Assembly (NCBI GenBank): GCA_010015655.1
Contig: ML976661.1
Location: forward strand, 1,172,075 to 1,236,074
Reading direction: 5' to 3'
DNA length: 64,000 nucleotides
Origin: Bimuria novae-zelandiae CBS 107.79
Taxonomy: Eukaryota; Ascomycota; Dothideomycetes; Pleosporales; Didymosphaeriaceae
This document shows, one piece after another, positions 36,700 through 49,300 of the stretch; within the stretch, counting starts at the first letter, position 1; each line of letters begins with the position of its first letter. The translations under genes and the position numbers were made by a program. A model generated the notes under the pieces. That model saw only the letters and a program-made list of their open reading frames with translations. It had not been told where the DNA came from and made no database searches.

Positions 36700-37221
36700 A
36701 TGGGTGCCAACCAGTCGAGTCCATCCGATGCTGCTATCAATGAGAAGCTCATCGAACGCCTACAAGCTCTCCAAATGAAGGATGGGTACGTAGTCGTGGG
36801 AGAAAAGGCTCGTAAGGTTACAACATCTGAACACGAGAAAACACGTCTGAACGGTGTCATAGCGCCCAAATATGCGTCTACGAAATTCCGGCAGGACGTC
36901 TCCGCCGCGACCGTACAAGAATGGGAGAAAGAGCTACTAGAGGACCCAAAGGTACTTTGATTTTTAGTTCGTGTATGTTGGTGCTTATGTCTTATGCAGA
37001 ACCGTCTCGCTATTGCTGCTTTGAGCTCCAACCCTGCGAACGCCATCCTTTCCTCCTGCTCCGCTACCATCGCAGATATCCAGAAGTTCAACATCAAGAT
37101 ACCCTTAGAAGGCTCCCCGATAACTAACCAGGCTTCCTCAGGGAGGTGCTGGTTGTTCGCCTCCACGAATGTCTTCCGCGTTGCGATCATGAAGAAGTAC
37201 AAACTGTTAGGATACTTGTGA
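36700..37221 (+). pseudogene. 3'-truncated bleomycin hydrolase (papain-like C1B peptidase)
   Basis: The 5' end of a cytosolic aminopeptidase that normally forms a hexameric self-compartmentalised barrel. Two exons, 36,700-36,951 and 37,000-37,221, join through a 48-base GT-AG intron. The protein begins MGANQSSPSDAAINEKLIER and runs through KIPLEGSPITNQASSGRCWL to VFRVAIMKKYKL. Cys134 in SGRCWLFASTN is the catalytic nucleophile. Homology stops a few codons later at about 37,207, where non-homologous sequence gives LGY L and a stop. The family is usually 450-500 residues, so the catalytic His and Asn and two thirds of the fold are gone. Promoter, start and splice sites look intact, so a short 157-residue product could still be made. 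Confidence 0.88.
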
Positions 37222-37291
37222 TTAGTAGACTGTATAGCTGTTAATCTCGTTGAATTGCTATCTGCGTATTGTTCTGTATGATGTCCTGGCA

Positions 37292-38232
37292 GGGTTATTA
37301 CCTCCTTAAAAGGGTTAATATAGGTAGTTTAAGATATATTAGGTAAGCAAGCACTAGGTTCTTATCTATTTTAGTATAGCTAAGTTCCTTTCTAGTAGTA
37401 AGTGTTTAGGGGATAAAAGACTTTAAGCTATTATTTTAGTAATTTTTTTTTAAAAAAGTATAAAGCGCCTTAATTTTAGTTTATTATTTTTACTATTTTT
37501 TTAGTAGGTTTTAGTTCTTCTAAAAGAGGGCGTTCGCCCTAAAGTTTACTAACCCTAGTCTATATATAAACGTTATATTAATATAGCTATGTAAGGGGCT
37601 GCGCAAAGGCATCTAGCCTATTATAAGCTAAGTATATTTGCCTACTAAACGTATTGTTTATCTAACCTTTATTTAGTAGTAAAATACGTAAGGTTTTTTA
37701 TAATTAGTGTAGACTATAAGGTGCTTTACTACTTAATATATATAGTCCTATTTATCTATGTATTTAATAACTATAAGTATCTCTTTATTATAAATAGCGT
37801 AGTTATATTCTGCTAGGCTATTCTTTACTAAAAAGTAAGCTACTAGGCGTAAAATCCTATTATTATTATACTAAGAGAAGTATTCCCTAATTAACTAGCT
37901 AAAGGCGTTTACTCTAGTACTAATTCTTATTTAGGGTTAAACTAGGCTAGCGCGGGGTCTATATAAAACGCTATTTTTAAGAAGTTAAATATATACTACT
38001 ACTTTTATTTTTTAAACAAATTCTACTCCTTTACTAATAAGTTTTATAAGGGGGCTTACTATACTAGAAAAGTCTTACATAAATTTTTAATAAAAGTTTG
38101 CGAAGCCTATAAAGCTTTAGACTTCTTTTACTAAAATTAGTAGTTTTTATTTTTAAATTACTTAGACTTTATCTAGATCTATGCTTACGCCCTTATTAAT
38201 TTTTATAATAAATTAAGGTACTTAGTCTTTTT
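37292..38232 (-). mobile_element. Antisense gypsy pol fragment (inverted arm)
   Basis: This segment is the reverse complement of 43,140-44,500, aside from a 445-bp LTR insertion in the right arm and a 36-bp insertion here. The matched region covers the end of reverse transcriptase and RNase H of the plus-strand gypsy element. Arms differ mainly by C/T and G/A changes. It is therefore a second, truncated copy of the same gypsy family inserted in opposite orientation, cut at the left by the gene border and at the right by a 161-bp repeat. Confidence 0.8.
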
Positions 38233-38393
38233 TATAATAGGCTACGCCTAGTTGTTGTCTCAGATCCTTAACCCTTGGTTATGCGAATCCTAGATATAGA
38301 AGTTTAACGCCTGAAGCTTAACTTTAGACTTTTTATTAAATTTATAAGTATTTTTTTAGTACCTTTAGCTCCTTAAGCACCTAGGCCCTTATA
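38233..38393. repeat. 161-bp dispersed repeat, copy 1
   Basis: Begins TATAATAGGCTACGCCTAGT and ends AGGCCCTTATA. It matches 50,926-51,086 end to end, same length and orientation, differing mainly by transitions. The ends resemble TG..CA termini after RIP when read on the minus strand, so it may be a short solo LTR or TRIM. No clear target duplication is visible. Confidence 0.7.
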
Positions 38394-40849
38394 TTAAATT
38401 TAATTACTTTTATCTATCGCGGGACGAGTAAATTTTAAATATAACTATAGACTAAAGCTATAAAGTAGCATATAAAGTTAAAGGACTTACGTAGATAAAT
38501 ACTATAAAAGCAACGCCTAGACCTGCAAGGAAGCAGAATCCTCCCTAGTAAGTAATTAAAAAAGAGTCTTAATAGATACTTAACGCTAGCAAGACTATCT
38601 TTACTAAATAAAATAGTTATAGAAACAAGAATAGGACCTTTTACTAAAAGTCTACGTTTTAGCGCGAATAATTATGCGTAGTAAGCTATTAGCTAATAAA
38701 AAAGTAATAGCTAAGGAAATAAAAGGATTGCCTCTTTATTTATAATTAAACTCTAGGTACTAAGAGTTAATAAGAATAAAATATAGTAATTCCTAAGCAA
38801 GGTTAAAGCACTCGTTAGCCTTTAAGATACCCTTTAGACTTTATTTTAAGGAGTACGAGAACTAACTAAAGAAATAGTAAAAAAGCGCTAAAAACCCCTA
38901 ATAAGAAAAAAAATAATTACTAAGAGATAATAGGTACGAATTAGCTATTAAAAGTAAACTAATAAATAGAGTTATTAAAAAGATTAATAGTAAAGCTTAT
39001 CTTAAACTAAAGAAGAAGCTACTGTCCTAATATTTTTAATTTAGCTTACTTTAATAGTAAATAATAGGATTATTACTACTTTAAGATAATAATATAATAT
39101 AATCTCTTAGCTGACAGGGACTGCCTTAGAAATATATTTAAATATATTATTAGTTACTTAATAGGACATGCAGCGACGGTAGAACTTATATACTTAGACT
39201 ACTACCTAGAATATACTAAAGCTAACCTCTAGGAGTTACTAAACTCTTACTTTTATAAATACATAGCGAAAAAAATCGCGCGTAACTGTTTACTTATAAT
39301 ATAATAAAGGAACTAGAAACTTCGTAACTTTAACTTTAACTTTAATAACTACACTATAAAAGCTAAGGAGTACAGTTAAGAAGTTTTAAAAAACTTATAC
39401 TTTTAAAGCCTTCGCAATAACTTATAAGTCTAAATAGTTATAGTAAATATAGATAATAATTAGGACCTATAAGGGGTCTAGAAAAAAGTTAATATGGTTA
39501 AAGAAAACCTTTTTTAAAATAAAGTATAACTACTAAAGTTTTCTACTAAGAGCGGAACGCTAGACGAGATAAATTAAGAACCTATCTAAGCTAACCTTAG
39601 AAGGACGTCTGGCCGATGAAGCTAAGAAAATAAATACTAAGTAATAAATAAATCTATAGGACACAGGTCTAGTAACACCTAGAAATAAGCCACCTAGGTG
39701 TCGTACGAGGTAATAGAAACTCGTAAGAAGTATAGTCTCTATTTTTATTATAGAAATATAGGACACCGCGTAAAGTAGTATAAACTTTTACCTATAATAA
39801 AGTTAGTATAAGTTCGCGCCACTGTACCTGCTACTAAGGAATCCTTTAATAAAGACTTTAATAGAGCTTCTATTAATTTAAAAAACTGGATTTTTCTGGC
39901 AATAGTTGCTGCTAAAAGGTAAAAGTAAGAAAAGGATAAAAATAAGTTTTAATAACTTTTAAAAGCTATAGTAAGACTTAATACTAGTAATAGTACATTT
40001 GCTTATTAATAATATTATATTTATATTAATAATAATTAATTCGGATTATTTAATCTTTAAATTTATATTAAAAAAACTTATAATAAAAGCCTACCTATAG
40101 CGCAAGAACCTACCCTATTTATAAAAAGTTATTAGTATTAAAGGCGTACGGCTCTTCGTATATAAAATAATTTAACTAAAAATAAATATTAATAGCTATA
40201 TAGAACAAATATAATTATGTATCTTACCTAATAATAGGTCGTACGACCTAATCCCTAGCCTAATCTAAATTAAAAAGAATAGGGCTAAACTAGCCCTAGC
40301 GAAGAAATTAATCTAGATTAAAAGTTTAGGCACCTACATTCGTGACTAAAAAGGTAAAAAACTATTAATAAATCTCTAAGCGATATTAGCTATAGCCTTT
40401 ATAGCCCTAAATTAGTGTAATTAACGCCTAGAAAACAAGACTAATGTATTTTTTATGTTAATAAAAAATATAAAAAAGGCGTTAACCTGCAAGCTAAAGG
40501 TAAACCTATAAAAGTTACTACCTAAAGCTTTTAAGGACTTATAGCGTATATTTTATAGGAAACAAGCTCACAAGCTTCCCCCGCACTATAAACCTAGAGT
40601 AAATTTTTTTATCCCTCTCGTAGAAAAAGATAATTAGAACCTAAAGATCCCTTATAGCCCTTTATTTAATATATCTTGTAAAGAGTTGCTTGTCCTTTAG
40701 AAAGAGCTTACTAAATACTTAAATAAAAGTTTTATTTAGGTAAGCAAGTCTAGCGCTACTACCTTAGTATTATTTACTAAGAAACCTAATAAAAGACTAC
40801 GCTTTTACGTTAATTATTTAACCCTAAATACTATTTTAAAAAAGGACTA

Positions 40850-42751
40850 ACGTACTTAACAAGCGAGCAACCAGTACAAGCGAGCGGCCACCCTACTAGC
40901 CTTTTATTCCCTTTATCGCTATCTAACTTAACAATGTGATATAATAATTACATATAATTACTATAATAAATTAAGTAGTATTTATACTACGCTTTGCACA
41001 CGTTCGCGTATTATACGTAGTCTTTCTATAGTGGCTATAGTGCATTAAAGCCTGCTAACTAGTACTTAATTACGCCCTATCTTAATGCGTTTTGCTCTTT
41101 AGATACTACTTAATATTTTTTAAGTAATAATTTCTTTTACTTTTATTCTTATAAAGGTACCTTACGCTTATATCCGCTTCTTTTATTACTTTCTACGTAT
41201 TATAGCTACCTTATTTACTTATTTAAGCCTCGCGATCTAATCACGCATAAGTATACTTTTATAAACTATTACCTTAGCGCCCTTTTCAAGCTAATTAAGT
41301 GCTATAATAATAAAAGGAGGTAATAAGCTTTTATATTTTTAAATCTTATTATAAATTAATATTAACTAAGCTATTAGCTAGCGTGCGTTACTTAGTGTTT
41401 TAGCTTTTTTAAAAGTAACTTTTAGTAAAGGTAGTGTTAGCGTATAAAGCTTAATATTAAGCTTTAATATCACTACCTCTAGGTTATATAGGACTAGGCC
41501 AGTGCTTTAAAAGCTTACGCAGATATTTTCCTTTATAATTAACTATATATAGGCTGCGTAGAAGGGTAGTAGGAACTCTAGCTTTATAATATAGCTAATA
41601 TAGTGGCGTATTAGGCTCTTAATCTAGTGGCTATACTTGCGCTTTAACGGTAAGAAGTAGTTAACGTTAAGTAGCTATAAAAGGTATAATACATATAGTA
41701 GTATATAATGAGTAATAATATTATTCTTTTTATAGAGCTCTTAAAATTTTAGTAAGCTATAGCTTTTATAATTATTAAGTATAAGTAGCTAGCGTACGCC
41801 TACCCTATACTTTACTATATACTTAATAAAGTGCCTTAGCTACTTTACTCTAAGCTTATTAGTAGTCTAGCTATTATTACTAATAGCGAAAGCCTAGTCG
41901 CGTGGTATATTATTATCCTAGTACTAGGTAGCGAGGTAATACTAGCTAAAGAAAATAATAAAGGGCAGGATTGCTTAGCTAGTAGCATTAAATTTATAAA
42001 TTATTATAGTCTATCTATAATTACCTAGCTAGATAGACTTTCGTCTAATTTATCTTTTTAAGCTTATAATACTAAGCTACGCTAATATCTTGCCTATTAT
42101 AAAGCTAATCTTATTAAAGTTATAGGTATCTTTATTATAAATACTATAGGTAGCCTTCGTGCATAATATAATCTTAAATTAAGCCCTAATAGCTTTAGAA
42201 TCCTTATATAAAGTCCTCTATTAATTATATAGATAATTAAATTATATAGTAAAGTAATTTATCTACTTAATAAAGTGACGTAGCTAGTTCTTACCTATTT
42301 AGCTAGCGCTACGCTTAGTAAGTAGCTTATCTACTATATTTTATACAGCACCTAGGGTAGGCGCAAATCCTTAAGAATCTAGATTAGGTATATACCTAAT
42401 AATTACCTCCTCTTCTAGATTAGTAAGCTTTTTTAATTTAGGCTAATAATTATATTATATAGTAATTTCTGCACGTTGCCTACGTAGTGTACTTTAAAGG
42501 ATATTATATATTACTATAGCGCGTTATACGCTTTAAATCTAGTCTTAATTAATTGCTAAGATAGCTAAAAGGATATCTGCTTTACTATAGAGTATTTAAG
42601 TAGGAGGTGGTTAAGCTATTATTATTACAAGGTGACGCGTTGCGAAAAGTTTGGTGGGATGGCCGCTCGCTTGTACTGGCCGCTCGCTTGTACTGGCCGC
42701 TCGCTTGTACTGGCCGCTCGCTTGTACTTGCCGCTCGATTGTCAAGTACGT
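40850..42751. mobile_element. Fot1/pogo-like DNA transposon inserted in gypsy RT
   Basis: A 1,902-bp element with imperfect terminal inverted repeats: the left starts ACGTACTTAACAAGCGAGC and the reverse complement of the right ACGTACTTGACAATCGAGC. It is flanked by TA at 40,848-40,849 and 42,752-42,753. Removing it restores the gypsy reverse-transcriptase reading across the site (KKD...YxLPLISET-like), which fixes the boundaries. Size and TA target match Fot1 elements (about 1.9 kb). The transposase is too RIP-damaged for me to assign domains or strand. Confidence 0.82.
42660..42742. repeat. 17-bp tandem repeat in right TIR
   Basis: Four exact copies of TGGCCGCTCGCTTGTAC at 42,660-42,727, then one diverged copy ending at the terminus. 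The left terminus has only about two degenerate copies in inverted orientation, so the array expanded on one side. Probably subterminal transposase-binding repeats. Confidence 0.9.
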
Positions 42752-43583
42752 TAGTACCTTTTATTATTAATTAGTAAGACCTTTTAGCTCTTTACGAAGG
42801 CTAAATAGTTTAGTAAACTTAATATAATTTAATTCTTCTATAAGCTTTAAATAGTAAAAGGAGAGGAATAGAAGACAGCGCTTAAAACTTAATTTAGTTT
42901 TTATAAGTAGCTAGTAGTTCCTTTTAGTCTAGCTAACGCGCTAAGTACGTTCTAGCGGTATATTAGCTAGGTACTAAGGAAACACCTTAATAACTACTAC
43001 TTAGCGTATATAAATAACATTCTTATCTTCTCTAGTAGTAGCTAAAAAGATCACGAAAAGAAAGTATATATTATAATCTAAAAGTTAAGAGCCGTAGGAC
43101 TATATTTAAATATTAAAAATTTTTAAGTTCTACGTTAAAAAGACTAAGTACCTTAAATTTATTATAAACGTTAAGAAGAGTGTAAGTATAGACCTAAATA
43201 AAATCTAAGTAATTTAAGAATAAGAGCTACTAACTTTAATAAAAAAAAGTCTAGAGTTTTATAAGCTTTATAAACTTTTATTAAAGATTTATATAAGACT
43301 TCTCTTGCATAGTAAGCCCCCTTATAAATCTTACTAGTGAAGGAGTAGAATTTGTCTAGGGACCAGAGTAGCAGTACGTATTTAACTTTTTAAAAATAGT
43401 ATTTTATATAGACTTTACCCTAGCCTACTTTAATCCTAAATAAGAATCAGTACTAAAAGTAGACACTTTTAGCTAATTAATTACAGGATATTTCTCTTAG
43501 TATAATAATAATAGGATTCTACGCCTAGTAGCTAACTTTTTAGTAAAGAATAGACTAACAGAATATAACTACGCTATCTATAA

Positions 43584-44028
43584 TGTTATGACCCAGGGAC
43601 ATCGGGACAAGCGAGCCTTATGACGGTACACAAGCCCCACCTGAGGATGACGTAATGTCCCAGGCTGTCCTAGACGCCAAGTCTATAGGACAATGTGAGA
43701 CCACGTAACCTAGGTCACGTAACGTCCTAGGAATCCTAAGAAGTCCTATAGACACGAGGCATAAGACAATATAGGATTTTATAGGACAGGAGAGATATTT
43801 ATATACAGTTGGTTTTCTATATTATGCTCCTTATAGTTAACTTATATATCTTCTGTGCGAGTACGTTCTCCTATATAGACTAATAGTTATTTTATTTATT
43901 ATAAAATTAAATTATATAGCCATGCGCTCAGTGTTACATTAAGTTATATTATTAAATAATTTATAAAGTACTACTTTATCCTTACTGTCCTAGTCCGGAT
44001 CAGACCAAGGTGTGAGCGCCTCATAACA
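43584..44028. mobile_element. Solo LTR with 5-bp target duplication
   Basis: A 445-bp sequence starting TGTTATGACCCAGGGACATC and ending GAGCGCCTCATAACA, with the 8-base inverted termini TGTTATGA/TCATAACA. TATAA flanks both sides (43,579-43,583 and 44,029-44,033). Without it the RNase H reading continues (NYAIY to NKG). Its first ~200 bases keep many CpA and TpG sites, so it is much less RIP-mutated than its surroundings. This is the product of LTR-LTR recombination or a lone insertion. Confidence 0.9.
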
Positions 44029-46349
44029 TATAATAAAGGGATACTTATAGTTATTAAATACGTAGAAAAATAGGACTATATATATTAAGCGGTAAAACAC
44101 CTTATGGCCTACACTAATTATAAGAATCTTACGTATCTCGCTACTAAATAAAGGTTAGATAAACGATACGTTTAGTAAGTAGATACACTTAGCTATATTA
44201 ATATAATATTTATATATAGACTAGGGTTAGTAAACTCTAGGGTGAACGCCCTTCCTAATGGAACTAAGACCTACTAAAGAATAATAAAAATAATAAATTA
44301 AAGTTAAGGCACTTTACGCTTTTTTTTTTTAAAAAACTACTAAAAAATAGCCTAAAGTTTTTTATTCCCTAAATACCTACTACTATAGAGGAATGCAACC
44401 GCACTAAAGTAGATAAAGACCTAGTACTTACTTACCTAACACGTCCTAAACTACCTATATTAACCCTATAAGGAGTCGATAACCCTACGAAGCGACGCAA
44501 ACTAAACTTTAATACTATATAGTAAGAGGTAGAATATAATAAAGATAGCGCGTATAGCGAGATAAAAGCCTATATTAAGAACGGACTTAAGAAGTTTAAA
44601 CCTAAGTAGAAGTTAGCTGTTAGTACCTTAAAGTATAGTATAGATAACTAAAGGTACCTCTTCTATAGATTAAGATAATAGGTACTAAAATTAAAACTTT
44701 TATAAATAAAGCTAATAGTAGTCGCGTATAGTTCCCTAGCTTTAAAATACTTAAAATAAAAAAATACTTATAAAATTTTTACTTAAGACTACTACTTCCT
44801 AAGGATATCTAACTAAGTAAGATAGTGTATTAAGAACTATAATATTTATAGAAAAACTAAACTATAAAGAGAAGTAAAATAGGGCCTACTAAAGTTCTTA
44901 CTACTACTTAAAAAAGGATAGAAGGATATTACGATAGACTTTATTACTACTTTACCTAAGAGTAATAGCTACACGAATATTATAATAATTATAAATAGAC
45001 TTAGTAAGCACCCTAAGTTTATTAGTCTCTTAAATTTTAATATACCTATAGTTATAATAGCGTTTCTTTAATATTTAGTAGTAAACTACTTCTTCCCCTC
45101 CTCTATTATATTAGACCGCGAGGGACAGTTTGTGAGTAAAATTTAGACTACACTCTATAAATAAGTAAATATTAACTAAAGACTGTCTATCGCAACGCAC
45201 CTAGAGATAAATAAGTAGATAAAATAAATAAACTCTATCTTTAAAGCTTACCTCTAGGTATATTATAACTAGTAATAGGATAATTAGATAAAGTAGCTTC
45301 TTATAACGTAAATGTCAATTAAAGGACGAGAAGCTATATTAATAAAAATTAGCCTATTTTTCCTAACCTATAGCTAGAATATTAAACTAGTAAAGAATTT
45401 TAGGGCACGAAAATTAGTCTTAAAGGTTAAATCTAATGTAATGAAGACCGCGAAGGTAATAATAAAGAAGTTTAAATTTTTTTTTAACTTTGCCTAGGGA
45501 AAAATAATAATAGCCTAATAAGAATAAGAGCGCCTAGCGCACTAGTAATATAAAAATACTTTAATCTTAAAGGAACGAGACATAATATATCTAAAGTATA
45601 AGAACTACCTTTAAAATCAACATCTAAGTAAGAAACTCGACTAGAAGTAAGAAAAGTTTATTATAAAAAAAAATTAATAAACTCTTATATACTAATACTA
45701 AATGTACTGCTAAACATGTTAATAATTAGCTAGCATCTCTAAAGGGCGTGTTACTTACTTAATTAACTACTTAAATAGTAGATTATTAATCTTAAAGCTA
45801 TAATTAGGGTTAATACGCTATGTAAATTAGTACGCGTACGTAATTAATATTATTTATTCTTAAAGCTACTATAAACTACAAATATACAAAGCTAGTAGAA
45901 TATAATTAAGTAGCTACTAAAGCAGAAACGTATAAAGTCCTAAAATCAATATAGTTTAATACGATAATAAAAGACTTTTTCACTGCTGTGAATAAAGTCG
46001 CTCCTACGTAGTTAACAACTTTTTAGAACAATGGACGGTTCACACTAGGCATAACTAGAAAAGAAATAATAAAGCGTTTCCAAGAATATATAATACCAAA
46101 CCACCTAATATCGCAAATAAAGCAGAGATCTACCTTTATAACAGATAACGTATTAAAACTTAGTAAAAGCGGCAAACCTGCCTAAAGTATATAAAGTAGG
46201 GACGCCTATAGTGCTAAAACGTTATTATTTAGAAAATAGGATAGATCTTAATATTAACGTACAGGCTAGTAGATAGTTAAGTAAGACTGCCCCCTAAACT
46301 TTTTAACCCCTATTAAAGCAGGTGGATGCATAAAATCTATTAAATTAAA

Positions 46350-49300
46350 AGGGTAAAAATACTATATATATAGTATATAGTACTTTATTAGAGACTACTT
46401 CTATATAAATCTAATAAAAGCCCTAAAATAGTAGTAGCTAAATAAAATCGTTAAAGAACTTATCGCACTAAAGCAAAAGTACGATTTAGAGTTTTAAAAA
46501 TCTTTAAAAGGTTAAAGCAGGCCTAAAACTAGAACCCTAGTTATAAATAACTATTATACCCTAACTCTAAAAATTACTAAATAGTAACTAAATAGTAGAT
46601 AAATATTAATTATATAAGAGGTATTTATTACACCTTTTAGAATAAATTAAATTAATTATCTACTACGACGTTTATTTATCCTTAATTCTATCTTAACCTG
46701 CCATATCACGAATAATCCCAATTAAATATATAATTATCATTCGATAGTATAAGGAGATTATATGTGGACAGGTAATATATAAATATAAATTAACGGGTAT
46801 AGATCTCTTATAATAAATCTACAATACGAATAGGGAACTAAAAGACTAGTACTATACAATATAGCTATTTATCTAGACCTACTATATAATATTGTCTCCT
46901 TCCGAGTGTTAAGATAGCAAGAATTCTAATATAATACTAAATTAGAATCCACCGTCCTTAAGAGACTAAATAGAACAACTATTAGAGAACTTAAAGAGAC
47001 CTATAGGCAATAGGTACTAGAATACTAGTCTATGTGCTACTTAGCTTATTACACACATACCTATAACTTTTAAACTCAGAGACAAAGTTAGAAAGTATTA
47101 GCCCTACTCTAGTATAAGGGGTTTAGTTATCTAGGACTAATAATAATTAAATACTTAATATAATAATCTAAGGGGGTGCGCACTAAGGAAATTATAATAG
47201 TAAAGTATAACTTATATAGATAAGTAAAAATGCGGAGGCAAATTAGCTACGCGCTAAGGATTAATAAGTAAGAATCTAAAAAGTGGCTTACTATTAATTT
47301 TTATTTATATAAACTATAGATATTTAATAAGTAGAAGAGCTAGATACTTATTATAAATAAGTACTTAAAGTTCAAATAAGATCTCTACTTTACTAATAAC
47401 TAAATAGCCAAGTTAACTATTAACGCACTAACGAACTTTTTTAATTTCTTAAAAACTAATATAATATTATCCTAAAAATTATTAAATTAGATAATAAGAT
47501 TATAAGAGTTAAGCGTAAAGCTAAGTGCTAGTTATAAAGATAAGATAAAATTATTAAGCCTTTAGCACTAGATATATAAGCTGAGAATAAGGACGCTAAA
47601 CGCTTCAGGGGTGTAAATAAAAGGAAATTGTACGCGATGCGCCTAGATACGAACCTTTTATAGGACCTCTAGCTAGAAGTTACACGAGCTAGAGTATACC
47701 TATATAATTAAACTCCAAACTACTGAATAACTAGAAGACGCTATACGAACTATTCTTTATATAAGTATTATAAGCAAATAGATTAGTTACATTATTTAAG
47801 AAACTAAATCTAGCATACTTAAAAGCCCATAGTTATAAGCGTTTACAATGACGGACGATATATATAAAGGAAAGCCTTAACTATAGAGACTTAATCTAAA
47901 GATAGAAATTAGATATCTAGTAGGATACTAATTATCTAATATCTATTAGATTTAGGTTTCTTTACTTACAAAAGTTATCAGCATGCGGGACGTAATTTTT
48001 AATAAAAATACAAATTTTAATAGTAAAACTAAGAATCTTATAGACAATCTTACGTATAGCACATTAGAAGAAATAGCTACGTATATCTAGAGAATCGCGC
48101 TACCGCCACTAATACACTATCTAGAAATTAAATTATTTCACGAGGACGAAATCGTTAACTATAATATAAATAATAATAAAGAGCTAGATCTACATACCTA
48201 CTACTAAGAATAAAAGATTAGGGATTATTACTTAACTTTACTAATAACATCACCGCCTGCAGCGTTACTGGCGTAGTTAATAATTAAAAAAGTATTAAGT
48301 ATTCCTAAAATTTAATTATTAAAGACAGTTCCCTAGATAGCAGCCTTTATAGTACGAACTAAAGCTATAAACGTAGGCAAGAATAAAGGAAATCTAATTA
48401 ATAAAGTAAGAATTGAAGAATTACCTATAAAAGGCATTAAAATTTACTAATCGTAATTGTCACCTTCGCCCATATTTAAAACAAACCTTAATAAATACCT
48501 AATAGGAGAATTATTTAAGGAAGCATAATAATCGCACCTAGATAGTTATAAAATTATAAAGTTATGGGTGGAAGTACTATGCAAGACCGTAAAGGCAAAA
48601 GAATAATAGATTCTAGATTATATATAGGTGTATATATATAAGTTTAATAAATACTACTAATTCATCAAGTGCGAAGTACGACTAGTAGTTAAAGAAGACT
48701 AATAACGTAATCTTACTTTATAAGACACCTACGTAGTAACACTAGCAGGTCGTTTTTGGAACTACTTATAGCTATTATAGCTGAATATAATCTTAAACTA
48801 ATGTAATACAATGTTACTAACGCGTTTATACAAACGTCTCTAGATATTAAAGTATATATGCGAATTCTATAAGGGTATAAAAAACCTGGCACTATCTTAA
48901 AAGTTTAGAAATCTTATATAAATTAAAAATCTCTTTATTACTTTAGTAGAAGGAATTTACAGCAACGCTTACTTAACTTAGGTTTAGAATTATACTCTAT
49001 AAGCCCTGCTATATAATTAAGGACATGATTATGTTTTTAACGTAGATAATATTATCCTTACGTACTATAAATGTAAAACGTACGAAGCGTAGTAAGCTAT
49101 AGAGTAACTTAAGAAGGAGTACTTAATAATAGGTAAAAAAGCCTATAATAGTTCCTAAGGATTAAAGTAATCTAAGATTATTAAAAACAACTTATTTAAC
49201 TCTCCTAGGCTTTATACTACGATAAAATTAGCTACCTAATTAACGATCGAATAATCTACCACGATACTCTAATAGTAATAAGGAAGCTTAATTTAAGAAA

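Larger units (their letters stand above)
38394..46290 (+). mobile_element. Gypsy-type LTR retrotransposon, RIP-degraded, with nested insertions
   Basis: Plus-strand pol can be read through stops. Reverse transcriptase starts about 40,600 (KKPNKRLRFYVNY) and is interrupted by a DNA transposon at 40,850-42,751. It resumes at 42,754 through a SSSREDHERK-like block and a PNKI...FLGF-type connection. RNase H lies around 43,400-44,300 (an LEVDTSSQ-like and NRLTEYNYAIY block) and is interrupted by a solo LTR. Integrase is around 45,000-45,700, with a DRGSQFVSK core and a THPETDKQTE motif. The order RT-RNaseH-IN is the gypsy order. The region 38,394-40,500 is assigned to gag and protease by position only. 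Both ends are approximate, and I could not identify the element's own LTRs. Confidence 0.75.

Noticed and set aside
42660..42742. Regular short repeats that could suggest a CRISPR array
   Set aside because: The 17-bp units are contiguous with no spacers and lie in the terminal repeat of a DNA transposon in a eukaryotic genome.
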